Assembly (NCBI GenBank): GCA_017503235.1
Contig: JAFVTL010000123.1
Location: forward strand, 1-52,183
Direction: 5' to 3'
Origin: Bacteroidaceae bacterium
GTDB taxonomy: Bacteria; Bacteroidota; Bacteroidia; Bacteroidales; Bacteroidaceae
Length of the DNA: 52,183 bases
In this document: positions 24,317 to 32,849 of the stretch, piece after piece
How positions within the stretch are numbered: position 1 is the first letter of the stretch
How the letters are laid out: the number at the start of each line of letters is the position of its first letter
Made by a program: the position numbers and the translations under genes
The notes under the pieces: generated by a model
Database searches by the model: none
What the model was told of the DNA's origin: nothing
What the model saw: the letters and a program-made list of their open reading frames with translations, nothing else

Positions 24317-25723
24317 ATGAACATGATGAAAATCAAACATCTCTATCTCTATATCCTGCTTCTGGCCGGTGTCGTTTGCAGTTGTGACGACTCTACCAAA
24401 GGCATTGGGAACAGCGCCATTGCTGTGGGGGACTCCATCCCCGCCGGTGCCGCCAACTACGACGTCATCACCCGCTCCATTCTGGCCGATTCGGTATACG
24501 CCCGTACAAGCACCGCTTATCTGGGACGCTACACCGACCCCACCTTCGGCGAATTTACTGCCGATTTCATCGCCCAGTTCAATTGCGGTGACAACTTCGC
24601 CTTTCCCGAAACCATCCAGGAGATTACCGGCCTGCAGCTCCGTCTGTACTACAGCAGCTACTTCGGCGACTCGCTGAATGCCATGCGCCTTCAGATTGAC
24701 TCGTTGAGCCAGGTCATCCCCGAAAACGAACTGAGTACCTTCTACACCAGCCTCAATCCTGAGCAATACTACAACCCCAGCGCCAAGCCATTGGCACGCA
24801 AGGCATTCTCGGCCAGAGGTATCTCGGCAGGCGACTCCACCTACACCACGACGAACAGTTACGGAGGCAGCTCCAGCTACACCACCTACTGGCAGGACGT
24901 CAAGCTCCCTACCAGCATGGCGCAGGACATGTATGACAAGTACCTCACCCACCGTGAATACTACAAGGACTCCGAGGCATTCATCAACAACGTGCTGAAG
25001 GGTATCTACGTGCGCTGCACCCATGGCGACGGTACCATATTATATATAGACGACATCCGTCTGTTCATCAACTTCGACTACATGGTCGAAAGTTCGTCCG
25101 GCCGCGTGGACTCCATCGCTGAAGGTCTCTCCATGTTCACCGCCAGCAAGGAAGTCATCCAGGCCAACCGTTTCCAGAACTCCGAACGTCTGAAGGAATT
25201 GACCGAGGACAAGAGCTGCACCTATTTGAAGACTCCTGCCGGCATCTTTACCGAAGCCGAACTGCCTATCGACGAGATAGCCGAGGTTCACCGTCGCGAC
25301 ACGCTCAACTCCGTAGCCATCACCTTCACCCGCTACAACGAAAAGGAAACTTCGAAGTTCGAAATGGGCATCCCCGAATACTTGCTCATGGTGAGAAAGA
25401 GCGACATGCACACTTTCTTTGAAAAGAACGAGACATTCGATAACCAGACCTCCTTCATCGCCTCCTACGCACAATCGGGCGAATCGGGCAACACCTATTC
25501 CTTCAACAACATTGCTCCCCTCATCAGCAAATGTCTGCAGGAAAAGGCGGACGGCACGGCCAAGGACGACTGGAACAAAGTGGTGCTGATTCCTGTCAAG
25601 GTGGAAACCGACACGCAGGGCAACATCATCGGTGTAAAGAGTAACCTCAACATGGAAAGCGCCCGTCTGAAAGGTGGCGAGGACAACCCCGTCCAGCTGA
25701 AGATACTCTACACCACATTCTGA
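24317..25723 (+). CDS. DUF4270 lipoprotein
   Basis: A 468-aa secreted protein. A lipoprotein signal ends in VCSC (Cys near 22, followed by DDSTKG). The rest matches the DUF4270 layout (SILADSVYARTSTAYLGRYT, DPTFGEFTADFIAQFNCGDN, LQLRLYYSSYFGDSLNAMRL). DDS after the Cys lacks the usual acidic lipoprotein export signal, so surface exposure is uncertain. The function of the family is unknown. The start at 24317 (MNMMKIKHLYLY) gives the signal peptide; the ATGs 6 and 9 bases later also would. Likely co-transcribed with the preceding gene. Confidence 0.8.
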   Translation: MNMMKIKHLYLYILLLAGVVCSCDDSTKGIGNSAIAVGDSIPAGAANYDVITRSILADSVYARTSTAYLGRYTDPTFGEFTADFIAQFNCGDNFAFPETIQEITGLQLRLYYSSYFGDSLNAMRLQIDSLSQVIPENELSTFYTSLNPEQYYNPSAKPLARKAFSARGISAGDSTYTTTNSYGGSSSYTTYWQDVKLPTSMAQDMYDKYLTHREYYKDSEAFINNVLKGIYVRCTHGDGTILYIDDIRLFINFDYMVESSSGRVDSIAEGLSMFTASKEVIQANRFQNSERLKELTEDKSCTYLKTPAGIFTEAELPIDEIAEVHRRDTLNSVAITFTRYNEKETSKFEMGIPEYLLMVRKSDMHTFFEKNETFDNQTSFIASYAQSGESGNTYSFNNIAPLISKCLQEKADGTAKDDWNKVVLIPVKVETDTQGNIIGVKSNLNMESARLKGGEDNPVQLKILYTTF

Positions 25724-25761
25724 CAAGACATTTCATGGTTGTTAATTTTTTAATCAACCGA

Positions 25762-25797
25762 GGAGAGGGTGTCCGCCGGGCACTCTCTCTTCTTTTT
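25762..25797 (+). terminator. Terminator after the DUF4270 gene
   Basis: GGAGAG-GGTG pairs with CAC-TCTCTC around a short GC-rich loop, followed by TTCTTTTT. Confidence 0.75.
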
Positions 25798-25812
25798 GGG
25801 GAGTCCGATTGC

Positions 25813-25878
25813 AAACCGTCACTTTACCCGGAACAAAGCTACACTTTGCGCGCAATAAAGCATTGCTTTCGTCCGTTC
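25813..25878. repeat. Three-unit 22-bp-period array, core AAAGC-N4-CTTT
   Basis: Units start at 25813, 25835 and 25857: AAACCGTCACTTT, AAAGCTACACTTT and AAAGCATTGCTTT, each followed by a 9-bp variable, GC-rich stretch. The core agrees with that at 10419-10484. It lies in the gap between the convergent DUF4270 and phosphosugar-mutase genes. Confidence 0.65.
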
Positions 25879-26049
25879 AACTGACAGGGCAAATATACAA
25901 TCCCTGCAAAGCGTTTGTCAAGCATTGGTGGGGACATCCATGCGTCATATCCCATTTTGTGGGGTGAAGTCCTTGTTTTGTGAGGTGACTCCGTCGAGTT
26001 ACCCATCAACACCTGCAAGTACTCACCCATAATCGGGACGACCACCCGG

Positions 26050-26226
26050 TTTCAGTAATTTCAGTGATTTCAGTAAATTTTTCCATAGGTACCCTTGGGA
26101 TGAATAACTTAAAACTAATAATTATTATATATAATATATAATAAAATTTTATTTACATATATAAATCAAGAGAGCAGCAGCAAGTAGTAGTACAAAAATC
26201 AACTGAAATCACTGAAATTACTGAAA
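26050..26226. repeat. 25-bp perfect inverted repeat around AT-rich DNA
   Basis: Left arm 26050-26074 and right arm 26202-26226 are exact reverse complements. Each arm is built of a 9-bp motif (TTTCAGTAA, TTTCAGTGA) repeated almost three times. The 127 bp between are very AT-rich (26100-26165) and encode nothing visible. It could form a large cruciform or be a MITE-like remnant. The rest of the 25724-26408 gap holds repeats only; I see no gene. Confidence 0.85.
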
Positions 26227-26242
26227 TCCTGTCCTAAGAAAA

Positions 26243-26308
26243 TTGACTTTTCATTCTGCATAAGTTGACTTGTTTTCTTGGGGCAGTTGACTTTTCACGA
26301 TGAAAGTT
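26243..26308. repeat. TTGACTT iterons with 22-bp period
   Basis: TTGACTT starts at 26243, 26265 and 26287, exactly 22 bp apart, with little other conservation. It follows the 25-bp inverted repeat directly. Confidence 0.6.
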
Positions 26309-26355
26309 TACCCCACATTCTGTAAAAAAACAAACAGGAAGGTCCCAAAAAGAAA

Positions 26356-26380
26356 CAGGCATCGTGAATCACGATGCCTG
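26356..26380 (-). terminator. Terminator of the phosphosugar mutase gene
   Basis: A perfect 11-bp stem (CAGGCATCGTG / CACGATGCCTG) with a 3-nt loop. On the minus strand it is followed by TTTCTTTTT. Confidence 0.88.
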
Positions 26381-26408
26381 CCCTATTATTCCAAAAAATC
26401 AATGTTCA

Positions 26409-28154
26409 TCAAATGCCCAATGACTTCTTCACGGCTTCTACCTTTTCGGCAGCAGCGGCATTGGCGCTGGCATAGCACTTGGCACAGCCCATTTCGCCCT
26501 TCACTTCTACATAGAACTTAATCTTAGGTTCTGTACCCGACGGACGAACCGAAATCTTGCTACCGTCTTCGGTAAAGTATTGGAGCACATTGCTGGTTTC
26601 AGGCATGTCGATATCAGTTACGTTGCCTTCGCCATCAGTAGCCTTCAAAGTCTTGTAGTCCTTGGCAAGAATCACCTTAGAACCACCAATTTCCTGAGGA
26701 GGATTAGCGCGGAAGTTTTCCATCATAGCCTTGATTTCGTCGGCACCGCTCTTACCCGGCTTGGTTACACTGATTGCACATTCCTTAGAGAAACCATATT
26801 CTACATAGATTTCCATCAAGATGTCATACAATGTCTTGCCTTGGTCCTTCGCCCATGCACAGATTTCAGCCAACAGAGTACAAGCCGAAACAGCATCCTT
26901 ATCGCGTACAAAGTCTTCAGCCAAGAAACCGTAGCTTTCTTCACCACCACCGATGTATTGCTTGATGCCTTCGTTCAGACGAATCTGGCGTGCAATCCAC
27001 TTGAAGCCGGTGTAGCAGTCGTACATTTCGATGTTATTCTTGTCGGCTACCGCCTTGATCAATTCAGTTGTAACGATAGTCTTCACTACAAATTCATTGC
27101 CTTGCATCTTACCCATAGCGATGCGGTTCTTGATGATGTAGTACAAGAAAATCAAACAAGTCTGGTTACCGTTCACCAACACCCATTCGCCCTTGTCGTC
27201 CTTGCAAGCCATACCTACACGGTCAGCATCCGGGTCGGTTGCCATCACGATATCAGCATCAATGCTCTTGGCCAGGTTGATGGCCATAGACAAAGCTTCG
27301 GCATTTTCAGGGTTCGGAGAAATAACTGTGGGGAAGTCACCGCTCTTCACCATTTGTTCGGGCACGCAGTGTACATTTTCAAAGCCCCATTGCTTCAATG
27401 CACGTGGAACCAACATCATACCAGTACCATGAATAGGAGTAAATACGATGCTCAAATCCTTCTGACGCTTGATGACTTCCGGGTCGATAGAAATGGAGTG
27501 AACCTTGTCCAAGTATACGCTGTCCACATCTTCGCCAATGATTTGGATAAGTTCCTTATTACCTTCGAACTTGATGTCGGCAGCCGAGTTGATCTTGTTC
27601 ACTTCGTCGATGATTCCCTTATCGTGTGGAGCCAACACCTGTGCACCATCGTCCCAATAAGCCTTGTAACCGTTGTATTCCTTCGGGTTGTGTGAAGCAG
27701 TCAGGATGATACCGCTCTGGCATCCGAGGTGACGGATAGCGAATGACATTTCAGGAGTAGGACGCATATCGTCGAACAAATATACCTTGATGCCATTGGC
27801 AGAGAAAATATCAGCAGAGATTTCAGCGAACAAACGGCTGTTGTTACGGCAGTCGTGGCCGATACATACAGAAATCTGTTCCAAATCCTTGAAGTTCTTG
27901 TTCAAATAGTTGGACAAGCCTTGGGTAGCGGCACCTACCGTGTAGATGTTCATGCGGTTGCTACCTACGCCCATAATACCGCGCAGACCGCCTGTACCGA
28001 ATTCCAAGTCCTTGTAGAAAGCCTCAATCAAGTCGGTCTTGTCAGGGTTTTCCAACATTCTCTTCACTTCCGCTTGAGTTTCAGCATCGTAAGCCGGAGC
28101 GAGCCACTTATTGGCCTTCTCGGTTACCATTTTGATCAATTCATCATTTTCCAT
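26409..28154 (-). CDS. Phosphoglucomutase / phosphomannomutase
   Basis: A 581-aa alpha-D-phosphohexomutase. The catalytic phosphoserine loop is TASHNPKEYNGYKAYW (about 155-170), the metal loop ATDPDADRVGMA (about 302-313), the sugar loop GGGEESYGFL (about 402-411), and the phosphate loop RPSGTEPKIKFY near the C-terminus. Length and features match the PgcA/PGM2-like group common in Bacteroidetes. It interconverts glucose-1-P and glucose-6-P, possibly also mannose or pentose phosphates; specificity is not readable. Single gene with its own -7 box and terminator. Confidence 0.93.
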   Translation of the reverse strand: MENDELIKMVTEKANKWLAPAYDAETQAEVKRMLENPDKTDLIEAFYKDLEFGTGGLRGIMGVGSNRMNIYTVGAATQGLSNYLNKNFKDLEQISVCIGHDCRNNSRLFAEISADIFSANGIKVYLFDDMRPTPEMSFAIRHLGCQSGIILTASHNPKEYNGYKAYWDDGAQVLAPHDKGIIDEVNKINSAADIKFEGNKELIQIIGEDVDSVYLDKVHSISIDPEVIKRQKDLSIVFTPIHGTGMMLVPRALKQWGFENVHCVPEQMVKSGDFPTVISPNPENAEALSMAINLAKSIDADIVMATDPDADRVGMACKDDKGEWVLVNGNQTCLIFLYYIIKNRIAMGKMQGNEFVVKTIVTTELIKAVADKNNIEMYDCYTGFKWIARQIRLNEGIKQYIGGGEESYGFLAEDFVRDKDAVSACTLLAEICAWAKDQGKTLYDILMEIYVEYGFSKECAISVTKPGKSGADEIKAMMENFRANPPQEIGGSKVILAKDYKTLKATDGEGNVTDIDMPETSNVLQYFTEDGSKISVRPSGTEPKIKFYVEVKGEMGCAKCYASANAAAAEKVEAVKKSLGI

Positions 28155-28201
28155 AATAGTATATTTATAAGGTTTAATATCCCATTAAAAACACAATTTT
28201 A

Positions 28202-28209
28202 CAAATATA
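28202..28209 (-). promoter_or_regulatory. -7 box of the phosphosugar mutase gene
   Basis: The minus strand reads TATATTTG, 47 bp before the ATG at 28154. Confidence 0.55.
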
Positions 28210-28254
28210 TGTTATTTCGTTTGAATTATCTCATCAAAACCCAAAAAAACTTCA

Positions 28255-29892
28255 TTAAAATACTTTATAACGGTCACCTGTGGCCTTCACCAGCTCTTCG
28301 AGGAATTCCTTCGGATAGCCCGGACGAACCACGATGGCATGACCTTCGGGAGTACGCATCAGCTTGCCGTCCTTGTCGGTTTTCTTCACTACACCGTCAT
28401 TATACTTCACGATGAGATATTCGCCCAACTTCTTCCAGCTGTCGACGGCAGCCTGGGCAGTCATGCAAGTATAGTTGGTCAGGAATTCCTTGCACTTGGC
28501 TTCGTCTTTGGCCAACAGAGCCATAGCAGCCTGTTCAATACCGGCCTGAGCAGCTTCATAGGTATCTTCCAACTGGTTCTGAACCTTGCGCATATCGTCA
28601 ATCATCAGGCTGTAGCGAGGTCGAACCATATCGGCCACCCAGTTATAAATCCAGAAAGCCGAGTCCCATGAGAAGGTAACAGCATCGGCCACTTCGCTGC
28701 TATAACATGCCGGCAAGCGATTAGTACAGCAATACACCGGAGCAAAAACAGTCATGTTGGCATCATCCGTACCGAACCACAACACACCACCTACAGCGTC
28801 GGGCATATTGGCACGCATCTGTGCCACGAAGGTAAAGGCCGACTGTTGGGTGGAGATGGGGCGTTCGTTGAAATACTTCTGTCCATCCACCTCGAAAGTC
28901 AGCGGTGAAAGGCGGTACGGCATTTGGAAGGCTGTAGCACCCATGTCGTTGGTAATGTCGAGCGGAGTGCCTTCATAATGGTCGCGCATAGCACGCTGGA
29001 TGTCGCGCACGGACACCTTGGCAGACGGCTTGATGTAGAGGGGCATCGGTTCGTCGCTCTTGCCTTGGATGTAAGGCAGATAAGCATCGCCGATGGACTT
29101 GTTGAACATGTTATAGAAGCTCCACACACGGGCTTCGCAAGCACGCAAACCGCTGAAATCGAGCGGACAATAGGCATCAGCAAAGCTGAAGTCCTTGTTC
29201 AATCCGTCGAAGTATCCCTTTTCGCGGGCAAAGGAGATGACATCGGGAGAATAGATGCAGTTGTCCTTGTCATTGAGGGGGAACTGATGGATGCGGCTCT
29301 GGTTGGCATGGGCGGCAATGCAATCGTCCGGAATGCGGACAGCTACCCACACGGCACCCTTCACACCCGGTCCCTTGCCAATCATTTCAAGAATCCAGGC
29401 TTCGGTAGGGTCAGCGACAGAGAACGACTCACCGCTGCTGTAATAACCATACTCCTTCACCAGGTCAGTCATAATCTTGATGGCTTCCTTGGCTGTACGC
29501 GAGCGTTGGAGCGCCACGTAAATAAGGCTTCCATAGTCCATAACACCGGTGGTGTCCACCAGTTCTTCACGGCCTCCGAAGGTAGTTTCACCAATGGTCA
29601 CCTGGAATTCGTTCATATTGCCGATGACATTGTAAGTCTGGCGGGCCTCCTTGATTTGTCCGAGGTACTTGCCCGTATCCCATTCGTAAATGTCGCGCAT
29701 GGCATCCTTGTCGTGCAAGGCTGCAGGGTAATGATACAACTCGCCGAACATACCATACGAGTCGGCCGAATAGGACACGATGACGGAGCCGTCCTTGGAG
29801 GCTCCCTTGCCTACGATGAAGTTGGTGCAGGCCCAACCTTGGATGGCCGTCGACAGCAACAAGGCCAATCCCAACAAAATTCTTTTCTTCAT
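28255..29892 (-). CDS. C69-family dipeptidase, secreted
   Basis: A 545-aa N-terminal-nucleophile peptidase of the PepD/C69 family. A signal peptide (IQGWA|CTNF) exposes Cys22, the expected catalytic residue after processing: ACTNFIVGKGASKDGSVIVS. EMIGKGPGVKGAVWVAVRIP and IAAHANQSRIHQF are conserved in the family. Presumably periplasmic; it removes dipeptides, perhaps from peptidoglycan or dietary peptides. It lies 12 bp after the M23 gene, the last of the operon tatA-tatC-M23-C69. Confidence 0.9.
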   Translation of the reverse strand: MKKRILLGLALLLSTAIQGWACTNFIVGKGASKDGSVIVSYSADSYGMFGELYHYPAALHDKDAMRDIYEWDTGKYLGQIKEARQTYNVIGNMNEFQVTIGETTFGGREELVDTTGVMDYGSLIYVALQRSRTAKEAIKIMTDLVKEYGYYSSGESFSVADPTEAWILEMIGKGPGVKGAVWVAVRIPDDCIAAHANQSRIHQFPLNDKDNCIYSPDVISFAREKGYFDGLNKDFSFADAYCPLDFSGLRACEARVWSFYNMFNKSIGDAYLPYIQGKSDEPMPLYIKPSAKVSVRDIQRAMRDHYEGTPLDITNDMGATAFQMPYRLSPLTFEVDGQKYFNERPISTQQSAFTFVAQMRANMPDAVGGVLWFGTDDANMTVFAPVYCCTNRLPACYSSEVADAVTFSWDSAFWIYNWVADMVRPRYSLMIDDMRKVQNQLEDTYEAAQAGIEQAAMALLAKDEAKCKEFLTNYTCMTAQAAVDSWKKLGEYLIVKYNDGVVKKTDKDGKLMRTPEGHAIVVRPGYPKEFLEELVKATGDRYKVF

Positions 29893-29904
29893 TTCTTATA
29901 TAGT

Positions 29905-31584
29905 TTAAATTACGTCTTTAAATGTATAGCTTTCACGCGCCTGGTTGCCACAATAGTCAGTCACCTCCACTGTCAATTCGTGAGGGATGCCCTTTTTCAA
30001 GCGATTGGGGTGCTTCAGTTTCAGACGGGCGTTCTTCGAACTGAAAGTGAAGAGGGCAAAGGCCCCGTCGATGTACACCTTGTAGCTCTTGATACCCGTC
30101 TCGGCATCAGTAATCTTGAATTGGATGTTCCCATTCTTCCACGCATTGCGGTTCAAAGGAACCACCCGTGGGGCAATGGTATCGATGGCCACCGCAAAGG
30201 TGCCCAATTCAGACACCGTGGCATGCATATATCCATTTTCGAACCGTCCGCCTCGGGAGGCTTTCTTTCCATTCTTCAGCTGGACAACGTAATATTTGGA
30301 CATGTCCGTCACGGGAAACTTATGTACACCAATCTTCAGCGAGCAGGGTTCGTGCAAGGGCACGGGGCGGTCGTGCAGCTGATATTGATAGGACACCGCC
30401 GTTGAATCGACCAACAAACGATAGTTCAATTCCACGTCGTCGTACAGTCTTCCCTGGGGAATGGTCAGCTCCAGTCCCAGATCCCACACCATATTGTCCT
30501 CGTTCCAATGCAACAGGTTCTTTCCCTCAGGTTTCCAGGGAGCGATGGGCTGCTGTTTGCCTCTGACTACAAAGGTGTAGTCCTTGCTGTTTCCATACAA
30601 GTCGGTCAGTACATATCGGAAGTGGTAGTCTCGTTCTTCATCGATGGTCACTACTCCCCCATCTTCGTTGGCCTCAAGCATGCGCCACGGATTACCGGGA
30701 AGCACTTGCGAGCGCATAAACCAGCTGGTGCGGGTGACATACTCCTCATAATCTGTCCAGGCATTGATGGCGCGGTTTTCATCGGGCAGGAAACCATCCA
30801 CCGTACTGCGGAATACTTCCGTCGAATCGACATAAAGCACTACCGAACGCACTCCATAGTTATTGTGCGTGCCGTCCATGTAGTCGTAAGCCTTGATGCC
30901 GGCCGCTATGGCTCCCCAAGCCTCCAGCGGCTTGTTCATTGCCGCCAATGGGAACGACTGCTTTTCTTGAGAGCCATTCAACACACCCTTGCCGCGTTGT
31001 GGATAAAGCATGATGTGCGTGGCGCGTGGAGGAGTGGTATCCTTTATCTTGTCCAGATAGAACTGGAGAGGGTCAATGTATTCACCCGTATCGGTCTTTC
31101 TGATTTCCATGTGCAGATGAGGGCCGAAGGAATAGCCTTCATTGCCACTCCAAGCGAAGACTTCGCCTTGGGCGAAACGGAAGCGGTCGGGTTCGAAAGT
31201 GAGGTCCACTTCGAAAGTTTCATTTTCATATTGATAATCTTCCACCACTCGGGCAATGGCAGGGTCAAACCTCAACAGATGACCATGGACGGAGGAATAT
31301 CCGTTATCATGCACCATGTAGACGGCCTGTCCATATCCGCCGGGGGTAACTGTCACGCGGCTCACATAGCCGTCTGCAATGTTTCGGACAGGCTTGCCCA
31401 CCACCCCTTGGGTCTTGAAGTCCAATCCCCCATGAAAATGGTTGGAGCGCAATTCGCCGAAATTCCCGCTCAAGGTCAAGGGGAAATCAAATGGAGGGAT
31501 GAACATCCGTTCAGGGGCTTCCTGAGCAAAGAGAACCATCGAAAGGCTCATCATCACTCCCATCAAAGTATGACGCATCTTCAT
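29905..31584 (-). CDS. M23 (LytM-like) metallopeptidase domain protein
   Basis: A 559-aa exported protein. After a signal peptide (cleavage near LFAQ|EAPE) the LytM fold lies at about 30-170. Zinc ligands are visible as NHFHGGLDF (HxxxD), YSSVHGHLL (HxH) and GPHLHMEIR. A long C-terminal part (about 200-559) is beta-rich with a late KSYKVYIDGAFALFTFSSKN Ig-like region. It probably cuts peptidoglycan cross-links or acts as a scaffold. The ATG overlaps the tatC stop (ATGA), so translation is coupled to the Tat translocase genes, although this signal peptide is Sec-type (no twin arginine). Confidence 0.85.
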   Translation of the reverse strand: MKMRHTLMGVMMSLSMVLFAQEAPERMFIPPFDFPLTLSGNFGELRSNHFHGGLDFKTQGVVGKPVRNIADGYVSRVTVTPGGYGQAVYMVHDNGYSSVHGHLLRFDPAIARVVEDYQYENETFEVDLTFEPDRFRFAQGEVFAWSGNEGYSFGPHLHMEIRKTDTGEYIDPLQFYLDKIKDTTPPRATHIMLYPQRGKGVLNGSQEKQSFPLAAMNKPLEAWGAIAAGIKAYDYMDGTHNNYGVRSVVLYVDSTEVFRSTVDGFLPDENRAINAWTDYEEYVTRTSWFMRSQVLPGNPWRMLEANEDGGVVTIDEERDYHFRYVLTDLYGNSKDYTFVVRGKQQPIAPWKPEGKNLLHWNEDNMVWDLGLELTIPQGRLYDDVELNYRLLVDSTAVSYQYQLHDRPVPLHEPCSLKIGVHKFPVTDMSKYYVVQLKNGKKASRGGRFENGYMHATVSELGTFAVAIDTIAPRVVPLNRNAWKNGNIQFKITDAETGIKSYKVYIDGAFALFTFSSKNARLKLKHPNRLKKGIPHELTVEVTDYCGNQARESYTFKDVI

Positions 31585-32351
31585 GCTACGCCTCCTTTCT
31601 GATTGGGCTCGGTGCGTTTCACGACACCGATGCTGATTTCATACAACAGGTACATGGGCAATGACACCAACGTGAGGGTAAAGATATCCGACGTTGGGGT
31701 GATGAATGCCGCCACAATCAGTATCAGCACGATGGCATGGCGACGATACTTTTTCATGAAGGACGAGGTTAGGAATCCCAACTTGGCAAACAGCCAACTG
31801 AGAATGGGAATCTCGAAGACAATGCCCATCATCAGGCTCAGCATCATCAACGTGTCGACATACGAAGTCAGTGTGATGGTATTCTCTACCAACGCGCTCA
31901 CCTGATACGTACCCAAGAAACGGAAGGTGAGCGGGAATATCAAGAAGTAATTGAGCAGCACCCCCAACATGAAAAGCAGATAGCCCCAAAAGGTCATCTG
32001 CACCACGTATCTGCGCTCATTGGCATAGAGGGCCGGAGATACAAAACGGAACAACTGGTAGATGATGTAGGGCGACGCCAAGAGGATGCCGGCATAGCAC
32101 GCCACCTTCATGTGGGTGATGAACTGCGAGGCCAACTGGGTATTGATGAGCTGCACCTGGAAACTCTCGGCACCGAGCCATCGGTACACGATAAAGTCCG
32201 ATTGTTGGGGAGCCAATACCACCGCAAACAATTCATCCTTGAAACAGAAGGCAACGACCATCAGCACCATAACGGTTCCTACTACCTTGAACAACACACG
32301 GCGTAGTTCCTCCAAATGGTCCCAGAAAGTCACGACAGGCTGCTTCTGCAT
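31581..32351 (-). CDS. tatC: Sec-independent protein translocase TatC
   Basis: A 256-aa inner-membrane protein with six hydrophobic segments. TatC signatures: FWDHLEELRRVLFKVV near the N-terminus and SPYIIYQLFRFVSPALYANE in the middle, with FGIxF-like VFEIPILSWLFAKLGFLTSS later. It forms the receptor for twin-arginine signal peptides. Its start overlaps the tatA stop by one base (TAATG). No tatB is present; Bacteroidetes usually work with a TatA/E-type protein and TatC. Confidence 0.95.
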   Translation of the reverse strand: MQKQPVVTFWDHLEELRRVLFKVVGTVMVLMVVAFCFKDELFAVVLAPQQSDFIVYRWLGAESFQVQLINTQLASQFITHMKVACYAGILLASPYIIYQLFRFVSPALYANERRYVVQMTFWGYLLFMLGVLLNYFLIFPLTFRFLGTYQVSALVENTITLTSYVDTLMMLSLMMGIVFEIPILSWLFAKLGFLTSSFMKKYRRHAIVLILIVAAFITPTSDIFTLTLVSLPMYLLYEISIGVVKRTEPNQKGGVA

Positions 32352-32551
32352 TATTGCTTGTCTTCTTTATTTGCTTCTTCCTTCTTGTCTTCTTCAAGTC
32401 CATTCATCCCGTCCTTGAAACTCTTCACTCCTTTGCCGAGTCCTTTCATCAGTTCGGGTATCTTCTTGCCACCGAAGAACAAAAGTACCACCAAGGCAAT
32501 GAACAGAATTTCTGGCATGCCTAAACCTAAAAATAAAAGTGTATGTGTCAT
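32351..32551 (-). CDS. tatA: TatA/E-family translocase subunit
   Basis: A 66-aa protein. The start at 32551 gives [20 protein letters not shown], one N-terminal transmembrane helix, then the [20 protein letters not shown] amphipathic helix typical of TatA and an acidic/Lys-rich tail. The longer frame to 32650 would place 33 odd residues before the membrane helix and includes the promoter, so it is rejected. First gene of the tatA-tatC-M23-C69 operon. Confidence 0.93.
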   Translation of the reverse strand: MTHTLLFLGLGMPEILFIALVVLLFFGGKKIPELMKGLGKGVKSFKDGMNGLEEDKKEEANKEDKQ

Positions 32552-32577
32552 AACTTCATGTTTTTCGTTTAATTGTA

Positions 32578-32585
32578 CAAATATA
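32578..32585 (-). promoter_or_regulatory. -7 box of the tatAC operon
   Basis: The minus strand reads TATATTTG, 26 bp before the tatA ATG. Confidence 0.6.
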
Positions 32586-32761
32586 GTGAAAGGTGAGCGA
32601 AGAAAACCATGCTTGCATGAGTTTTTTTCCGAACCGACGCTCTTTTTCATCTTCTTCCCTCTACAATAAAAGAGCCGACAAGGAATTATTTTTACAGTCC
32701 TTCAAAACTTGAAATTCCGCCAAGCAAAAATCGCTACCAAGACAGGCCTTACTTGGTGACC

Positions 32762-32849
32762 AGGAGCGGCTTCTCCTGCTCGGAAGAACGGCCGTTCTTG
32801 GTCGGAAGATAGTACTATCCTGCTCGGAGGATAGTAATGCGCTGGTCGG
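32762..32849. repeat. Tandem hairpin array: four 22-bp units
   Basis: Units of 16 + 6 bp start at 32762, 32784, 32806 and 32828. Cores are AGGAGCGGCTTCTCCT, AAGAACGGCCGTTCTT (a perfect palindrome), AAGATAGTACTATCCT and a decayed AGGATAGTAATGCGCT. The 6-bp spacers alternate exactly: GCTCGG, GGTCGG, GCTCGG, GGTCGG. An ACCAAG...CTTGGT stem at 32736-32757 precedes the array. The remainder of 32650-33049 shows no gene. Confidence 0.85.

Noticed and set aside
32762-32849. CRISPR array
   Set aside because: The 22-bp period with 16-bp palindromes and 6-bp spacers is far too short for repeats and spacers, the palindromes differ, and no cas gene is nearby.
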